A stretch of 59,749 nucleotides of DNA from Methylohalomonas sp034521715 (GTDB lineage Bacteria; Pseudomonadota; Gammaproteobacteria; Methylohalomonadales; Methylohalomonadaceae). The stretch is from NCBI GenBank assembly GCA_034521715.1, contig JAXHLY010000005.1, positions 1-59,749 on the forward strand. The letters are read 5' to 3'. The notes beneath the pieces were generated by a model. That model ran no database searches. It worked only from the letters and a program-made list of their open reading frames with translations, and was not told where the DNA came from. Positions 20,832 through 30,781 of this stretch are shown here, one piece after another. The translations under genes and the position numbers were made by a program. Every line of letters begins with the position of its first letter. The first letter of the stretch is position 1.

Positions 20832-21605
20832 TTAGCGGATTATCCCTCGCTCGGAACTATATATAAAATTTACCAGAAGAGCTATGTCTCCATTACTTTC
20901 TGCCATCTTGGCAAGTTTGATCATGGCATCCTTCATAATCAAGCCTTCACGATACAAAATACGATATGCCTTACGAAGATCATTGATTCTCTGAGAATTA
21001 AAACCATGCCGCTTTAGTCCTTCTTTGTTAAGACCACAGGGTTTAGCGGTATTCCCCGTGACCATCAAGAATGGCGGCACATCCTTGACTATGACTGATG
21101 AAATCGCTGTAAAAGCATAACTTCCAATATGACAAAATTGATGAATTCCGGTAAACCCGCCAAAGATCACATCACTATCAATAACAACATGGCCGGCAAG
21201 CGTCGTATTGTTGGCAAATGTATTTCGATTGCCGATGATGCAATCGTGAGCTATATGTACATAAGCCATAATCCAGTTATTGTCACCAAGGCTGGTTACT
21301 CCACCGCCAGGCTCTGTACCCCGATTCAGGGTGCAGTATTCACGGATTACATTGCCATTACCAATCTTCAGAACAGACTCTTTTTCACCGCTATATTTCT
21401 TGTCCTGGGGATCTTCCCCAATAGAACAAAACTGATAGATATGGTTATCTTTCCCTATAGTTGTTGGCCCCTTCACAACTGAATGAGAGCCGACTATAGT
21501 CTGTGGGCCAATATGTACATCCGCTCCAATTACACTGTAAGGACCTATAACAGCTGAACTATCAATATCAGCAGCAGGATCCACTATCGCTGTCTTATGA
21601 ATCAA
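20832..21605 (-). CDS. lpxA: UDP-N-acetylglucosamine O-acyltransferase
   Basis: LpxA adds the first 3-hydroxyacyl chain to UDP-GlcNAc in lipid A synthesis. The 257-residue protein begins MIHKTAIVDPAADIDSSAVI and consists of left-handed beta-helix hexapeptides. These include IGPYSVIGADVHIGPQTIVG and VIREYCTLNRGT. The catalytic histidine lies in IMAYVHIAHDCIIGN. The C-terminal helical domain contains GLNKEGLKRHGF and ALRKAYRILYREG-like sequence. The start overlaps the fabZ stop by four bases, as in many gammaproteobacteria. The frame is intact. Confidence 0.97.
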   Translation of the reverse strand: MIHKTAIVDPAADIDSSAVIGPYSVIGADVHIGPQTIVGSHSVVKGPTTIGKDNHIYQFCSIGEDPQDKKYSGEKESVLKIGNGNVIREYCTLNRGTEPGGGVTSLGDNNWIMAYVHIAHDCIIGNRNTFANNTTLAGHVVIDSDVIFGGFTGIHQFCHIGSYAFTAISSVIVKDVPPFLMVTGNTAKPCGLNKEGLKRHGFNSQRINDLRKAYRILYREGLIMKDAMIKLAKMAESNGDIALLVNFIYSSERGIIR

Positions 21606-22051
21606 CTGACAGGATCCTTTCTGGTAGTCATAAGACTTGCGGTTGCAACCAGCTGATCATCAACTTTAGCTGTTACATCGAAACACCATATACCTCTTTT
21701 GACCTTCTGGAACTCCACCGTCATGATCAGCTGATCTCCCGGCTCCACCGTATGACGAAATCTCGCTTTATCTACTGCGACCAGGTAATAAAGCGAATCA
21801 GCTACATTATTACTGTCTGTGCTCAAACAACCAAGCAGGCCAGTCGCCTGTGCCATTGCCTCAATAATAAGGACACCTGGCATCACCGGCTTGTTTGGGA
21901 AATGCCCCTGGAAAAAGGGCTCGTTAAAAGTGACATTCTTGACTGCTGTAAGTGATTTATTAGGTTCGTAGGACAGTACCCTGTCCACAAGCAGAAATGG
22001 ATACCGGTGGGGCAGAAAGGTCTTGATTTCATCAATATCAATGGATTTCAT
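21602..22051 (-). CDS. fabZ: 3-hydroxyacyl-ACP dehydratase FabZ
   Basis: FabZ dehydrates 3-hydroxyacyl-ACP in fatty-acid elongation and competes with LpxA and LpxD for the hydroxyacyl-ACP pool. The 149-residue protein has the hot-dog fold signature LPHRYPFLLVDRVL with the catalytic histidine. This is followed by NEPFFQGHFPNKPVMPGVLI and the catalytic glutamate in IEAMAQATGLLG. The start ATG at 22051 gives MKSIDIDEIKTFLPHRYPF, the normal N-terminus. Gene order lpxD-fabZ-lpxA is conserved, and the overlap with lpxA suggests coupled translation. No anomaly. Confidence 0.97.
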   Translation of the reverse strand: MKSIDIDEIKTFLPHRYPFLLVDRVLSYEPNKSLTAVKNVTFNEPFFQGHFPNKPVMPGVLIIEAMAQATGLLGCLSTDSNNVADSLYYLVAVDKARFRHTVEPGDQLIMTVEFQKVKRGIWCFDVTAKVDDQLVATASLMTTRKDPVS

Positions 22052-22083
22052 TGCATCATCTGATCAGGTTGCTGGAATAATTA

Positions 22084-23106
22084 TCAATTTTTCTTGATCT
22101 GCCGGATCTCTTCTCTGATTTTTCTGAACGATTCATCCAGTCTATGAAATCGGGCGACATTTCTGCGCCAGGTACGATTATCTGTGATCGAAAGTGGAGA
22201 AGAATAAACCCCTGATTTCAGTATTGAGTTATTAACAGCTGACATGGCTGTCAAGATGACGTCATCCGCGATCTCAAGATGACCGCTAATACCACATGCC
22301 CCGCCTATCCTGCAGCGTTTGCCAATCGTTGCGCTGCCGGCTATTCCAGTACAACCTGCAATTGCAGTATATTCACCAATATAAACGTTGTGCCCTATTT
22401 GTACCTGGTTATCAATCTTAACCCCTCTTTCAATAACCGTGTTGCCCAGGGCACCCCTGTCGATTGTCGTATTTGATCCGATTTCTACATCATCTCTGAT
22501 CAACACCGAGCCAATCTGAGGGATCTTGATCCATCCACCATCCGGCTTTTCGGCAAAACCAAAGCCATCTGCACCGATAACAACTCCAGGATGAATAAGT
22601 ACGGATGATCCAATTATTACTGAATTACATATTACGGTATTGGCTAAAATCCGTGTATCTTTACCTACCACAGAATCCCTGCCAATTATAACACTTGGCC
22701 CTATATAAGCATTGGCATCAACTACAACACCTTGCTCAATAACAGCATTAGGACATATATACGCACTTGTATCCACGGAAGCTGACTCATGGACATTTGC
22801 GGCAGGATGAATACCTCCATCTGTCCTCGTCTGTGGATAAAGCATGCGGGCTGCCAGCGCATAACCGAGGTAGGGATTATCTGTTACCAGCGCATAAGAT
22901 GGACAGTCATCCAGATGTTCTTTGGCCAGGATGACTGCTGATGCCCGCGTGCTCCTGAGTTGTTTGATATAGCGGTGATTGGATAGAAAACTGATACTGT
23001 CACTATCCGCATCTTCAAGTGTGGAAATATTGCGAATCAGGCAATCGTTATCACCATGCAGTTCAGCACCGATATGTTCGGCAATATCCCCCAGTGAGCA
23101 GGTCAT
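22084..23106 (-). CDS. lpxD: UDP-3-O-(3-hydroxymyristoyl)glucosamine N-acyltransferase
   Basis: LpxD adds the second, amide-linked acyl chain in lipid A synthesis. The 340-residue protein has the uridine-binding N-terminal domain (LGDIAEHIGAELHGD, then SISFLSNHRYIKQL). A hexapeptide beta-helix follows. The landmark GFGFAEKPDGGWIKIPQIGS and the catalytic histidine in VQIGHNVYIGEYTAIAGCTG are present. The C-terminus is a helical extension (RFHRLDESFRKIREEI). Family length is about 340, matching. The gene starts 14 bases after skp ends. The frame is intact. Confidence 0.97.
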   Translation of the reverse strand: MTCSLGDIAEHIGAELHGDNDCLIRNISTLEDADSDSISFLSNHRYIKQLRSTRASAVILAKEHLDDCPSYALVTDNPYLGYALAARMLYPQTRTDGGIHPAANVHESASVDTSAYICPNAVIEQGVVVDANAYIGPSVIIGRDSVVGKDTRILANTVICNSVIIGSSVLIHPGVVIGADGFGFAEKPDGGWIKIPQIGSVLIRDDVEIGSNTTIDRGALGNTVIERGVKIDNQVQIGHNVYIGEYTAIAGCTGIAGSATIGKRCRIGGACGISGHLEIADDVILTAMSAVNNSILKSGVYSSPLSITDNRTWRRNVARFHRLDESFRKIREEIRQIKKN

Positions 23107-23120
23107 TGATCCGCGGCAGA

Positions 23121-23651
23121 TTACTGACCGCCTCCAGATCCATGCTTCTTCTTCAGATATTCAATAACCTGCTCACTGATATCGACCTGCTCGCTGGCAT
23201 AAACTACACCTTCGCCAAGGACAATATCATAACCCTCATCTTTGGCTACTTGCTGTATGGCTTCAAGGACTGACTTCTGTATTTCTCCAAATTCCTCATT
23301 ACGCCTGAAATTCAGATCATCACGAAATTCATCCTGGCTGCGTTTCATATCGCGCTTAAGCTGTATAATTTCACGCTCTAGTCTAGAGCGTTCAGCTTCA
23401 CTCATGATCGCACCGTCCTTGGACAGTTTATCTTCCAGTGCCTTAAGTTTTTTCTGTTCCTCGATCAACTGGCGATCGCGGGGTGCAAATTCACGTTGGA
23501 TTTTCTCTCGTGCCGCTTCAGCCTGCGGTGAGTTTTCCAGAATACGTACGGCATTTACTGCACCGATCTTTACATTCTGGGCGAACACCGTATTGGCTGA
23601 AAGCGACAGAATCAGCGCTATCAGTACATTAAGGGGAATTAATTTGTTCAA
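23121..23651 (-). CDS. skp: Periplasmic OmpH/Skp-type chaperone
   Basis: Skp holds unfolded outer-membrane proteins in the periplasm and delivers them to the BAM complex. The 176-residue precursor has a signal peptide (LIPLNVLIALILSLSANTVFA). The mature part starts QNVKIGAVNAVRILENSPQA, with two long coiled-coil arms (ALEDKLSKDGAIMSEAERSR, LKRDMKRSQDEF). The C-terminal strand contains YDIVLGEGVVYAS. The protein ends with a Gly-rich tail KKKHGSGGGQ. It is directly downstream of bamA (17 bases), the standard arrangement. The frame is intact. Confidence 0.95.
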   Translation of the reverse strand: MNKLIPLNVLIALILSLSANTVFAQNVKIGAVNAVRILENSPQAEAAREKIQREFAPRDRQLIEEQKKLKALEDKLSKDGAIMSEAERSRLEREIIQLKRDMKRSQDEFRDDLNFRRNEEFGEIQKSVLEAIQQVAKDEGYDIVLGEGVVYASEQVDISEQVIEYLKKKHGSGGGQ

Positions 23652-23668
23652 GGGACAACTCCAGATAA

Positions 23669-25984
23669 TTAAAAAGATGTACCAAAAGTAAACTGGAACG
23701 GCTGAGTATCATCACCGCTTTTGCTATTGAGTGGGGCAGCAATGCTGACACTGACCACACCGAAGGGTGAAATCCAGATACCACTCAGACCGACCGAATA
23801 GCGTAATTCACCCAAGTCTACATCATAATCAGGGTTTACGGCATTGGGGCCATAAACGTTACCCGCATCAAAGAAACCCGACACGCGCACCGATTCCATA
23901 TCCCTGAGAAACGGGACCGGCAATATAACTTCAGCTCCTGCAACAATTTTCAGCTTACCACCCAGCGGACGCTGTCTGGAATCCTTCGGACCCAGTGTAT
24001 TTTCCTCGAAACCCCTGACCGAGCGGGGGCCGCCGGCATAAAAAATTCTCGAAAAAAGGTAACTCATCGATACTTCCAAATCCGTCGCCATAACCTATCT
24101 GGCTGCTTATATTGAGAATATAATCCTCGACCAGGGGGAAAAACCACTCGCTTCGATAATCTATCTTATAGAATTCCAGGGAATTACCGACAAATGGCAC
24201 CGCAATATCTCCACTTATTCGCTGCAGCGTGCCGGAATCCGGAAGAATGGCCTTGTTGCGCGAATCATATCTGAAACTGGTACCCAGCCGGAGGATATCA
24301 AAGCGGCCACCATTATCACCAACAAAATTCAGCACCTCCCGGGAAGCAAAGCTCTGGCTGGCCTCGATCTCGGTGTTCTCGTAATCCAGGGCAAAATCCA
24401 GGTTATTGAATTCACTGATCGGCACGCCGAAATTGACGCCACCACCCCAGACCGTGGAATCAAACTGGGTAACATTGGCCTGGAACGCATCGGTCTCCTG
24501 GTAAAAGGCACTGAATCCACGGCTGATACCGTCAATCGTGTAGTAGGGATTGGTATAACCGAGGCCAAAGCGCCGGTTGACCTCACTGTTATTAAAAGCG
24601 AACTGAATCCGCTTGCCACTGCCCAGGAAGTTATCCTGGCTAATGCTCGTCTGCAGAATCAGGCCCTGGTTCTGCGAAAACCCTATGCCAGCCGAGAGAT
24701 TACCGGAGGGCACCTCTTCAACTGTATAATTGACATCCACCTGGTCGGCGGACCCCGGCACGGCCGGTGTTTCCACGTTGACGTTGCGGAAAAAACCCAG
24801 CCTCTGCAGGCGTACCCTGCCACGCTCGACCTGCTTGGTCGACACCCAGCCGCCTTCCTGCTGGCGCATCTCGCGCCGCAGAACCTCCTCCCGCGTCCTG
24901 GTGTTGCCGGAAAAGTTTATTCGGCGTACATATACTCGTTTGCCCGGATCGATAAAGAAAGTCAGATCAACTGTATTATTCTCGTTATCTATTTCCGGAA
25001 TTGCATTCACATTGGCAAAAGCGTAACCGATATCGCCCAGGGCATCCGAGAGGTTGCTGCTTGTTGCTGTTACATTTTTACGAGAGAAAACATCGCCGCG
25101 GTAAACCTCAACCTGTTCAGTAAGTTCCTCTTTTGGCAGAATCAGTTCGCCGGCCAGTTTAATATCATTGATTCTGAACTGTTCGCCCTCAGTAACATTA
25201 ATGGTGATATAAATATCCTTCTTATCCGGCGTAATGGATACCTGGGTTGAATCCACGTTGAAATTTACATACCCCCTGTCTAAATAATAGGAGCGTAGCG
25301 TCTCCAGATCGCCGGCCAGTTTCTGGCGCGAATACTGATCGGAACTTGTTATAAAAGAGAACAATGTTGGTGTAGTCAGATTAAATTCATCTACCAGATC
25401 ATCCGTATCAAAAGACTCGTTGCCGACAATATTGATATCCTTGATGCGTGCTGTCCTGCCCTCTGAAATATCAATATTGATACCAACTCGATTGTTATCG
25501 AGTTCATTAACTGTCGTGTCAATCTTGACCGCGTATTTGCCGAGGAAAAATACTGCCGGCGCAGTTCCTGTTCCACCTTGTCCAGCAGAGACTGATCGAA
25601 AATCCTGCCTTCAGCAAAACCCACCTGACGCAGACCGGTCATCAAATCCTCGGTCTTGAGTTCCTTGTTGCCGGACACTGTAATACTGCCAATGGCGGGA
25701 CGCTCCTCAAGTACAACAACCAGCACATTGCCATCACGCTCCAGCCGTACATCATTAAAAAAACCGGTCTGGAAGAGCGAACGCACAGCCTCTCCGGATA
25801 GCGTGTCGTCAAACCTGTCACCAACCTTGACGGGCAGATAATTAAAAACTGTGCCGGGCGTGATCCGCTCCAGCCCTTCTATACGAATATCCTCGATTAT
25901 GAATTCTTCCGCCGCCTGAACCGGGGTTTGCAGTAACGACAGAAGTAATAAAAACCAGAATGCTATTTTGATTGAGGTCTGCAT
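23669..25984 (-). CDS. bamA: Outer membrane protein assembly factor BamA (frameshifted)
   Basis: BamA inserts beta-barrel proteins into the outer membrane. The precursor has a signal peptide (IAFWFLLLLSLLQTPVQA). Five POTRA domains follow, the first starting EEFIIEDIRIEGLERITPGT. POTRA landmarks are FNYLPVKVGDRF, VLEERPAIGSITVSGNKELK and FSGNTRTREEVLRREMRQ. The barrel contains NLSAGIGFSQNQGL, and the lid-lock region is near YAGGPRSVRGFEENTLGPKD. The last residue is Phe (FTFGTSF), the expected BAM signal. The frame breaks near 25540, 25375 and 24075; each piece continues the family alignment. Total span corresponds to about 771 residues. It is between rseP and skp in conserved order. Confidence 0.95.
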
Positions 25985-26016
25985 ACTTTTTTATAGTTTA
26001 TTAATGTACCGACACA

Positions 26017-27387
26017 CTATCCCAGCAGGCGCACAATGTCGTTGTAAATAACCACAGACATCAAGCCCAGCAGGAGTGCGAGACCAATTTGCTGTCCGAC
26101 CGCCTGAACCGATTCGGACACGGGGCTGCCTTTTACGAATTCGATAAGGTAATACATTAGATGGCCGCCATCCAGTAACGGCACCGGCAGCAGATTCAGT
26201 ACGCCGAGGCTGACACTGACAATCGCCAGAAAACCGAGAAACGCCGCAATGCCAACGGCCGCGGAATAACCCGCGTACTGGGCGATACTGATCGGTCCGC
26301 TGAGATTCTTGACCGACGCCTCGCCGGTCAGGATCTTGCCCAGAACCCGCAGGGTCAGCACTGACATCTCACCGGTCTTGACTATACCTCTGCCGAGGGC
26401 GGCAACAGGCCCGTAGTGCTCGGTTGCCGCCAGTTCCGGCGGCAGCGCCGGTTGCGTATCGACCGCGACCCCGATACGGCCGATACGACTGCCATCCGCC
26501 GCTTCCGTGGCTTCCGGCGTTAGTTGCAACTGCAATGACTCCTCACCGCGCAGTATACCCACTGTAACCTCCACCCCCGGCCGATCGCGCACGCTTTGCA
26601 CGAACTCAAACCAATCGGCAACGGGCTCGCCATCAACGGCGGTAATGCGATCACCACTGCGGACGCCGGCTCGGGCGGCCGGACTGTCAGCGACGACTTC
26701 GGCTACCTGTGCCGGCAACGGCGGCTGCACCGGAGTCACCCCGAGCCGATCCAGCAGACCTCCCGCCGCCACGTCATCCAGCGACACGCTCGAGAGATCC
26801 AGCAGCCGGCCCGCCTCGGTGCCATCCGCACTATGGACACGAAGGCTGACCTGTCCCTTATCGACGACTTCGGTAATGATCCGTTCCGCCACCGCGGCCC
26901 AGGTGGCGGTCTGCCGATCACCGACGGCCACGATTTCATCGCCACTCTGCAGACCCGCTTCGGCAGCGAGGGAGGCCGGTTCAACCTCGTCTATCAGCGG
27001 TTTGATGCCGGTCAATCCAACCATGTACATGGTGGCATAGGCCAGTACCGCGAAAATGAAATTGAACACCGGACCAGCCAGGACAATGGCAAACCGCTGG
27101 CCCAGCGGTTTGCGGTTAAAGGCGCGTTCCACTTCGGCAACCGGGACGTCGGTTTCACGCTCATCCAGCATCTTGACGTAGCCGCCCAGCGGCAGGGCGG
27201 CAATGACAAACTCGGTCTGATCGGCCCCGAACCGTTTCTGCCACAGCGGCCTGCCGAAACCGATGGAAAAGCGCAATATTTTCACGCCACAGCGACGTGC
27301 GACCCAGTAATGGCCGAATTCATGAAATGTCACCAGTACGCCGATGGCGACAATGAATGCCAGGATCTGCTGGAGCACGTCGATCAT
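26017..27387 (-). CDS. rseP: Site-2 intramembrane metalloprotease RseP
   Basis: RseP cleaves anti-sigma factor RseA inside the inner membrane during the sigma-E envelope stress response and removes signal-peptide remnants. The 456-residue protein has the zinc motif VTFHEFGHYWVARRCGV in the first helix. Two PDZ domains follow (around SLAAEAGLQSGDEIVAVGD and SPAARAGVRSGDRITAVDG). The third-helix motif NLLPVPLLDGGHLMYYLIEF holds the third zinc ligand. It overlaps dxr by four bases and precedes bamA, whose substrates generate the sigma-E signal. The frame is intact. Confidence 0.96.
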   Translation of the reverse strand: MIDVLQQILAFIVAIGVLVTFHEFGHYWVARRCGVKILRFSIGFGRPLWQKRFGADQTEFVIAALPLGGYVKMLDERETDVPVAEVERAFNRKPLGQRFAIVLAGPVFNFIFAVLAYATMYMVGLTGIKPLIDEVEPASLAAEAGLQSGDEIVAVGDRQTATWAAVAERIITEVVDKGQVSLRVHSADGTEAGRLLDLSSVSLDDVAAGGLLDRLGVTPVQPPLPAQVAEVVADSPAARAGVRSGDRITAVDGEPVADWFEFVQSVRDRPGVEVTVGILRGEESLQLQLTPEATEAADGSRIGRIGVAVDTQPALPPELAATEHYGPVAALGRGIVKTGEMSVLTLRVLGKILTGEASVKNLSGPISIAQYAGYSAAVGIAAFLGFLAIVSVSLGVLNLLPVPLLDGGHLMYYLIEFVKGSPVSESVQAVGQQIGLALLLGLMSVVIYNDIVRLLG

Positions 27388-28568
27388 GCCGCCTGCTCCC
27401 TGATAAACACCCGCGCGGTGTTGCGGGCACTGGTATCGGCCGCCAGTACGATCTCCAGTGAAGTCGCCGGCTGTACGCTTTCATTGGCCAGCGTCGCCTC
27501 GACCACGCGGGGAATATCGGTAAAGCGGATACGCCCGGCCAGGAATTCCGCCACGGCCACCTCGTTGGCGGCGTTCAGTACCGCAGTTGCCGTGCCGCCG
27601 GTATGCATGGCCTGGGCGGCCAGATGCAGGCATGGGAAACGGGTCATGTCCGGTGGCTGAAAGTCCAGCCGCGCCACCGCAAACAGATCCAGCACCTCGA
27701 CACCGGCACTGACGCGTTCCGGCCAGGCCAAAGCATGGGCGATGGGCGTGCGCATATCGGGATGGCCGAGTTCGGCCAGGACACTGCCATCGCAGTACTG
27801 GACCAGGGAATGAACCACGCTCTGTGGATGCAGCACCACCTGGATATGCGCCGGCGTGGTATCGAACAGCCAGCAGGCCTCGATAACCTCCAGGCCCTTG
27901 TTCATCATTGTCGCCGAATCAACGGAAATCTTGCGCCCCATGACCCAGTTCGGATGAGCACAGGCCTGATCCGGCGTCACCTGCGCCAGCTCGTCCAGAG
28001 GCGTTTCACGAAAAGGACCGCCGGAGGCCGTCAGCAGAACACGCTCGACACCCGCAGCCGCCAGCCCGCGGCGCTGGTGGTCCGGCGGCAGGCATTGGAA
28101 TACCGCGTTATGTTCGCTGTCGATGGGCAGCAGCTCGGCATTGCATTCATGCACGGCATCCATGAACAGCCCACCGGACATGACCAGCGCCTCCTTGTTG
28201 GCCAGCAGTACCCGCTTGCCGGCCCGGGCCGCGGCCAGTGTCGGCAACAAGCCGGCGGCACCAACAATCGCGGCCATGACGTAGTCTACCTGCGGCAGGC
28301 ACGCCACTTCCGCCAGCGCGGCTTCACCGGCCAGGACCTGGACTGCCGGGGCCCGGGATTTCAGTGCCTCGCGCAGTTGCCCGGCACTGTCGACATCGGC
28401 CATGACCGCGTATTCCGGCTGCCACTTTGCACACAGTTCCGCCATGCGGCCGTGATCGCTGTTTGCCGTCAGCGCAACAACCCGGTAGCGATCCGGATGG
28501 CGCGCAACGACATCCAGGGTGTTGACACCAATAGTGCCGGTCGCGCCGAGGATTGTGAGTCCAATCAT
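27384..28568 (-). CDS. dxr: 1-deoxy-D-xylulose 5-phosphate reductoisomerase
   Basis: Dxr makes 2-C-methyl-D-erythritol 4-phosphate in the non-mevalonate isoprenoid pathway with NADPH. The start at 28568 gives MIGLTILGATGTIGVNTLDV, which is the NADPH-binding glycine motif; the frame extends upstream to 28589 but that part is not family-like. Active-site segments are LANKEALVMSGGLFM, LLPIDSEHNAVFQCL, LTASGGPFRETP and WVMGRKISVDSATMMNKGLE. The 394-residue length is normal. Start and stop overlap cdsA and rseP by four bases each, so the three genes are translationally coupled. Confidence 0.97.
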   Translation of the reverse strand: MIGLTILGATGTIGVNTLDVVARHPDRYRVVALTANSDHGRMAELCAKWQPEYAVMADVDSAGQLREALKSRAPAVQVLAGEAALAEVACLPQVDYVMAAIVGAAGLLPTLAAARAGKRVLLANKEALVMSGGLFMDAVHECNAELLPIDSEHNAVFQCLPPDHQRRGLAAAGVERVLLTASGGPFRETPLDELAQVTPDQACAHPNWVMGRKISVDSATMMNKGLEVIEACWLFDTTPAHIQVVLHPQSVVHSLVQYCDGSVLAELGHPDMRTPIAHALAWPERVSAGVEVLDLFAVARLDFQPPDMTRFPCLHLAAQAMHTGGTATAVLNAANEVAVAEFLAGRIRFTDIPRVVEATLANESVQPATSLEIVLAADTSARNTARVFIREQAA

Positions 28569-29400
28569 TTCACTACTCCGAGCCACCACAGCCCCGCCAC
28601 AAAAGTCGGTACCGCCGCCGTCAGGCTGTCGATACGGTCCAGGATCCCGCCGTGACCCGGCAGAATACTGCCACTGTCCTTGACGCCCGCCAGCCGCTTG
28701 AACAGGCTTTCTGCCAGATCACCCAGCACCGACATCAGCACGGTCACCAGTGCCAGCACTGCCAGGCCTATTACCAGTCCGTCCCGGTCCACCAATGGTG
28801 CCGCAAAAGCCGCCACCAGAACCAGCACCAGAGCGGCCGCCAGTGCACCCCCCAGACCCTCGAGGGTTTTGCCGGGGCTGACCATCGCGGCCAGTTTGTG
28901 CCTACCCCAGCTACGGCCGGCAAAATATGCGGCGCTGTCGGCGCACCAGATTAACACGAACAGAAACAGTACCCAGTACTCTCCCCCGGCGGCACTATTA
29001 CGCAACATAACCAGCCCGAACCAGGCCGGTACCAGTATCAGGCCAGCCAATCAATGCCAGCCATGGCAGTGACGGAAATCTGCGTACCAGCCAGCCGCGC
29101 TCATAACTGACGACGGCCACCAGTACGGCCAGCCAGGCAGCGAGACTCAACCAGATGACTGTCATAGCTGCCACTGTCATCAGTAGCTGCCACACAGCCA
29201 GCAACAGGGCCGCGATGCAGACAGCGTAGACCGTACGGCCTGTTGTTCGCGGAATTGCGGCGAGACCGGCCCATTCCCAGGCGGCCAGCGCGACAACCAG
29301 CTGCCAGCAGCAGCGCAAACCAGTGCTGCGGCAGCCACAGTACTGCCGCCACCAGCGGCACTACCAGCAGTACGGCAGTGATAATGCGCTGCTTAAGCAT
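28565..29400 (-). CDS. cdsA: Phosphatidate cytidylyltransferase (frameshifted)
   Basis: CdsA makes CDP-diacylglycerol, the precursor of all phospholipids, in the inner membrane. The N-terminus MLKQRIITAVLLVVPLVAAV starts at 29400 and overlaps the end of uppS by eight bases. Several membrane helices follow (YAVCIAALLLAVWQLL, TVIWLSLAAWLAVLVAVV). The conserved C-terminal signature reads GRHKLAAMVSPGKTLEGLGG, then LGDLAESLFKRLAGVKDSG and LPGHGGILDRIDSL. This last string includes the metal-binding aspartates. The frame breaks near 29305 and near 29045. The essential role and intact signature point to sequence indels. Confidence 0.94.
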
Positions 29401-30154
29401 CCTTCCCGACCTGTTCACCTGTACGTCCGAAGCGCCGCTGCCGGCTTGCAAACCAGGCGATCGCTTCATCGAAAGCGGCTGCGTCAAAATCCGGCCACAG
29501 ACAGTCAGTGAAATAGAGTTCCGTGTAAGCCAGTTGCCAGAGCAGGAAATTACTGATGCGCTGCTCGCCGCCGGTGCGAATGAACAGATCGGGTTCCGGT
29601 GCATCATGCAGTGACAGGGCGGCCTGCAGCGTTGATTCAGTCACGTGCTCCGGGGCGAGTTCACCACGACTGACGGCTTCGGCCAGATGCCGTGCACCAC
29701 TGACGATATCCCGGCGGCCACCATAGTTGGCGGCAATCGCCAGCAGCAGACCGTCATTATCAGCTGTCAGGGTTTCGGCCGCTGCTATGGCGGCGGTTAA
29801 ATCTCCGGAAAAGGCACTGCGGTCACCGATAAAAACCAACCGTACATTGTTATCGTGCAGGCGTTGGACTTCCTGGCGCAGTGAGTTCATAAACAGATCC
29901 ATCAGCAGGCTGACCTCGGGCCGTGGCCGCTGCCAGTTTTCGCTACTGAAGGCAAATGCGGTCAGTGCGATGATGCCGCGCCTGGCGGCATGCTCGACGA
30001 TATCGCGCAGTACCGTGACACCTGCCCGATGCCCGGCAACACGCGGCTTGTGTCGCTGCCGGGCCCAGCGGCCGTTGCCATCCATGATGATAGCCACATG
30101 TTTGGGAATAAGGCCTTTGCCCTGTGCGGATTCCATGTCCGGAGTCTGTGTCAT
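29393..30154 (-). CDS. uppS: Undecaprenyl diphosphate synthase
   Basis: UppS condenses isopentenyl diphosphate units to C55 undecaprenyl diphosphate, the lipid carrier for peptidoglycan and O-antigen. The 253-residue protein has the catalytic motif HVAIIMDGNGRWARQRHKPR, with the essential Asp. It continues with LTAFAFSSENWQRPRPEV, LLAIAANYGGRRDIV, DLFIRTGGEQRISNFLLWQ and ELYFTDCLWPDFD. The ATG at 30154 is used; a second in-frame ATG is at 30136. It lies 26 bases after frr. The frame is intact. Confidence 0.97.
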   Translation of the reverse strand: MTQTPDMESAQGKGLIPKHVAIIMDGNGRWARQRHKPRVAGHRAGVTVLRDIVEHAARRGIIALTAFAFSSENWQRPRPEVSLLMDLFMNSLRQEVQRLHDNNVRLVFIGDRSAFSGDLTAAIAAAETLTADNDGLLLAIAANYGGRRDIVSGARHLAEAVSRGELAPEHVTESTLQAALSLHDAPEPDLFIRTGGEQRISNFLLWQLAYTELYFTDCLWPDFDAAAFDEAIAWFASRQRRFGRTGEQVGKDA

Positions 30155-30180
30155 CTGAGCCGTTGAACAGCTGGCCTGGC

Positions 30181-30738
30181 TCAGACTTCCAGCAGATCCT
30201 GCTCTTTCTGCTCGAGCAGTTTATCAATACCGGCAATATGATCATCCGTCAGTTTCTGTACCCGCTCCTCGGCACGGCGCTCGTCATCCTCGGTAATTTC
30301 CTTTTCCCTGGTCAGTTCCTTGAGGGTCTGATTCGCATCGCGACGGATATTGCGTACCGCCACCCGCGCCTGTTCGGCTTCATGACGCACAACCTTGATA
30401 AGTTCCTTGCGACGTTCCTCGGTGAGTGCCGGCAGCGGTACCCGGATGGTTTCACCGACCGTGGCCGGATTGAGCCCCAGATCGGAATCGCGGATGGCTT
30501 TTTCGATTTCACCGACCATGCTCTTGTCAAACGGAGTCACCGACAGCGTCCGGGCATCCGTCACGTTGATGCTGGCGGCATGGTTAAGCGCTGTTTCCGC
30601 ACCGTAGTAACTGATGGTGACATGTTCCAGCAGGCTGGGATGGGCGCGGCCGGTGCGTATTTTCGCGAGCTCATGCTTGAGCGACTCAAGACTTTTATCC
30701 ATGCGGTCCCTTGCATCCTTGATTACGTCGTCGATCAT
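30181..30738 (-). CDS. frr: Ribosome recycling factor
   Basis: Frr splits the post-termination ribosome together with EF-G. The 185-residue protein has the usual sequence from MIDDVIKDARDRMDKSLESL through LAKIRTGRAHPSLLEHVTIS. It continues with NLGLNPATVG-like DLGLNPATVGETIRVPLPAL and TEERRKELIKVVRHEAEQAR to DDERRAEERVQKLTDDHIAG. Length and start are canonical. It lies 43 bases downstream of pyrH in the rpsB-tsf-pyrH-frr translation block. The frame is intact. Confidence 0.98.
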   Translation of the reverse strand: MIDDVIKDARDRMDKSLESLKHELAKIRTGRAHPSLLEHVTISYYGAETALNHAASINVTDARTLSVTPFDKSMVGEIEKAIRDSDLGLNPATVGETIRVPLPALTEERRKELIKVVRHEAEQARVAVRNIRRDANQTLKELTREKEITEDDERRAEERVQKLTDDHIAGIDKLLEQKEQDLLEV

Positions 30739-30781
30739 AGTCTTGTCCCGTTTCCTGGCCGGGCCGTTTGCGGCCGGCTGT

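Noticed and set aside
26596..28655. Long rightward open frames (about 350 codons each) opposite rseP and dxr
   Set aside because: They are antisense shadows in high-GC DNA. Their products have no family features, while the leftward frames are canonical RseP and Dxr.
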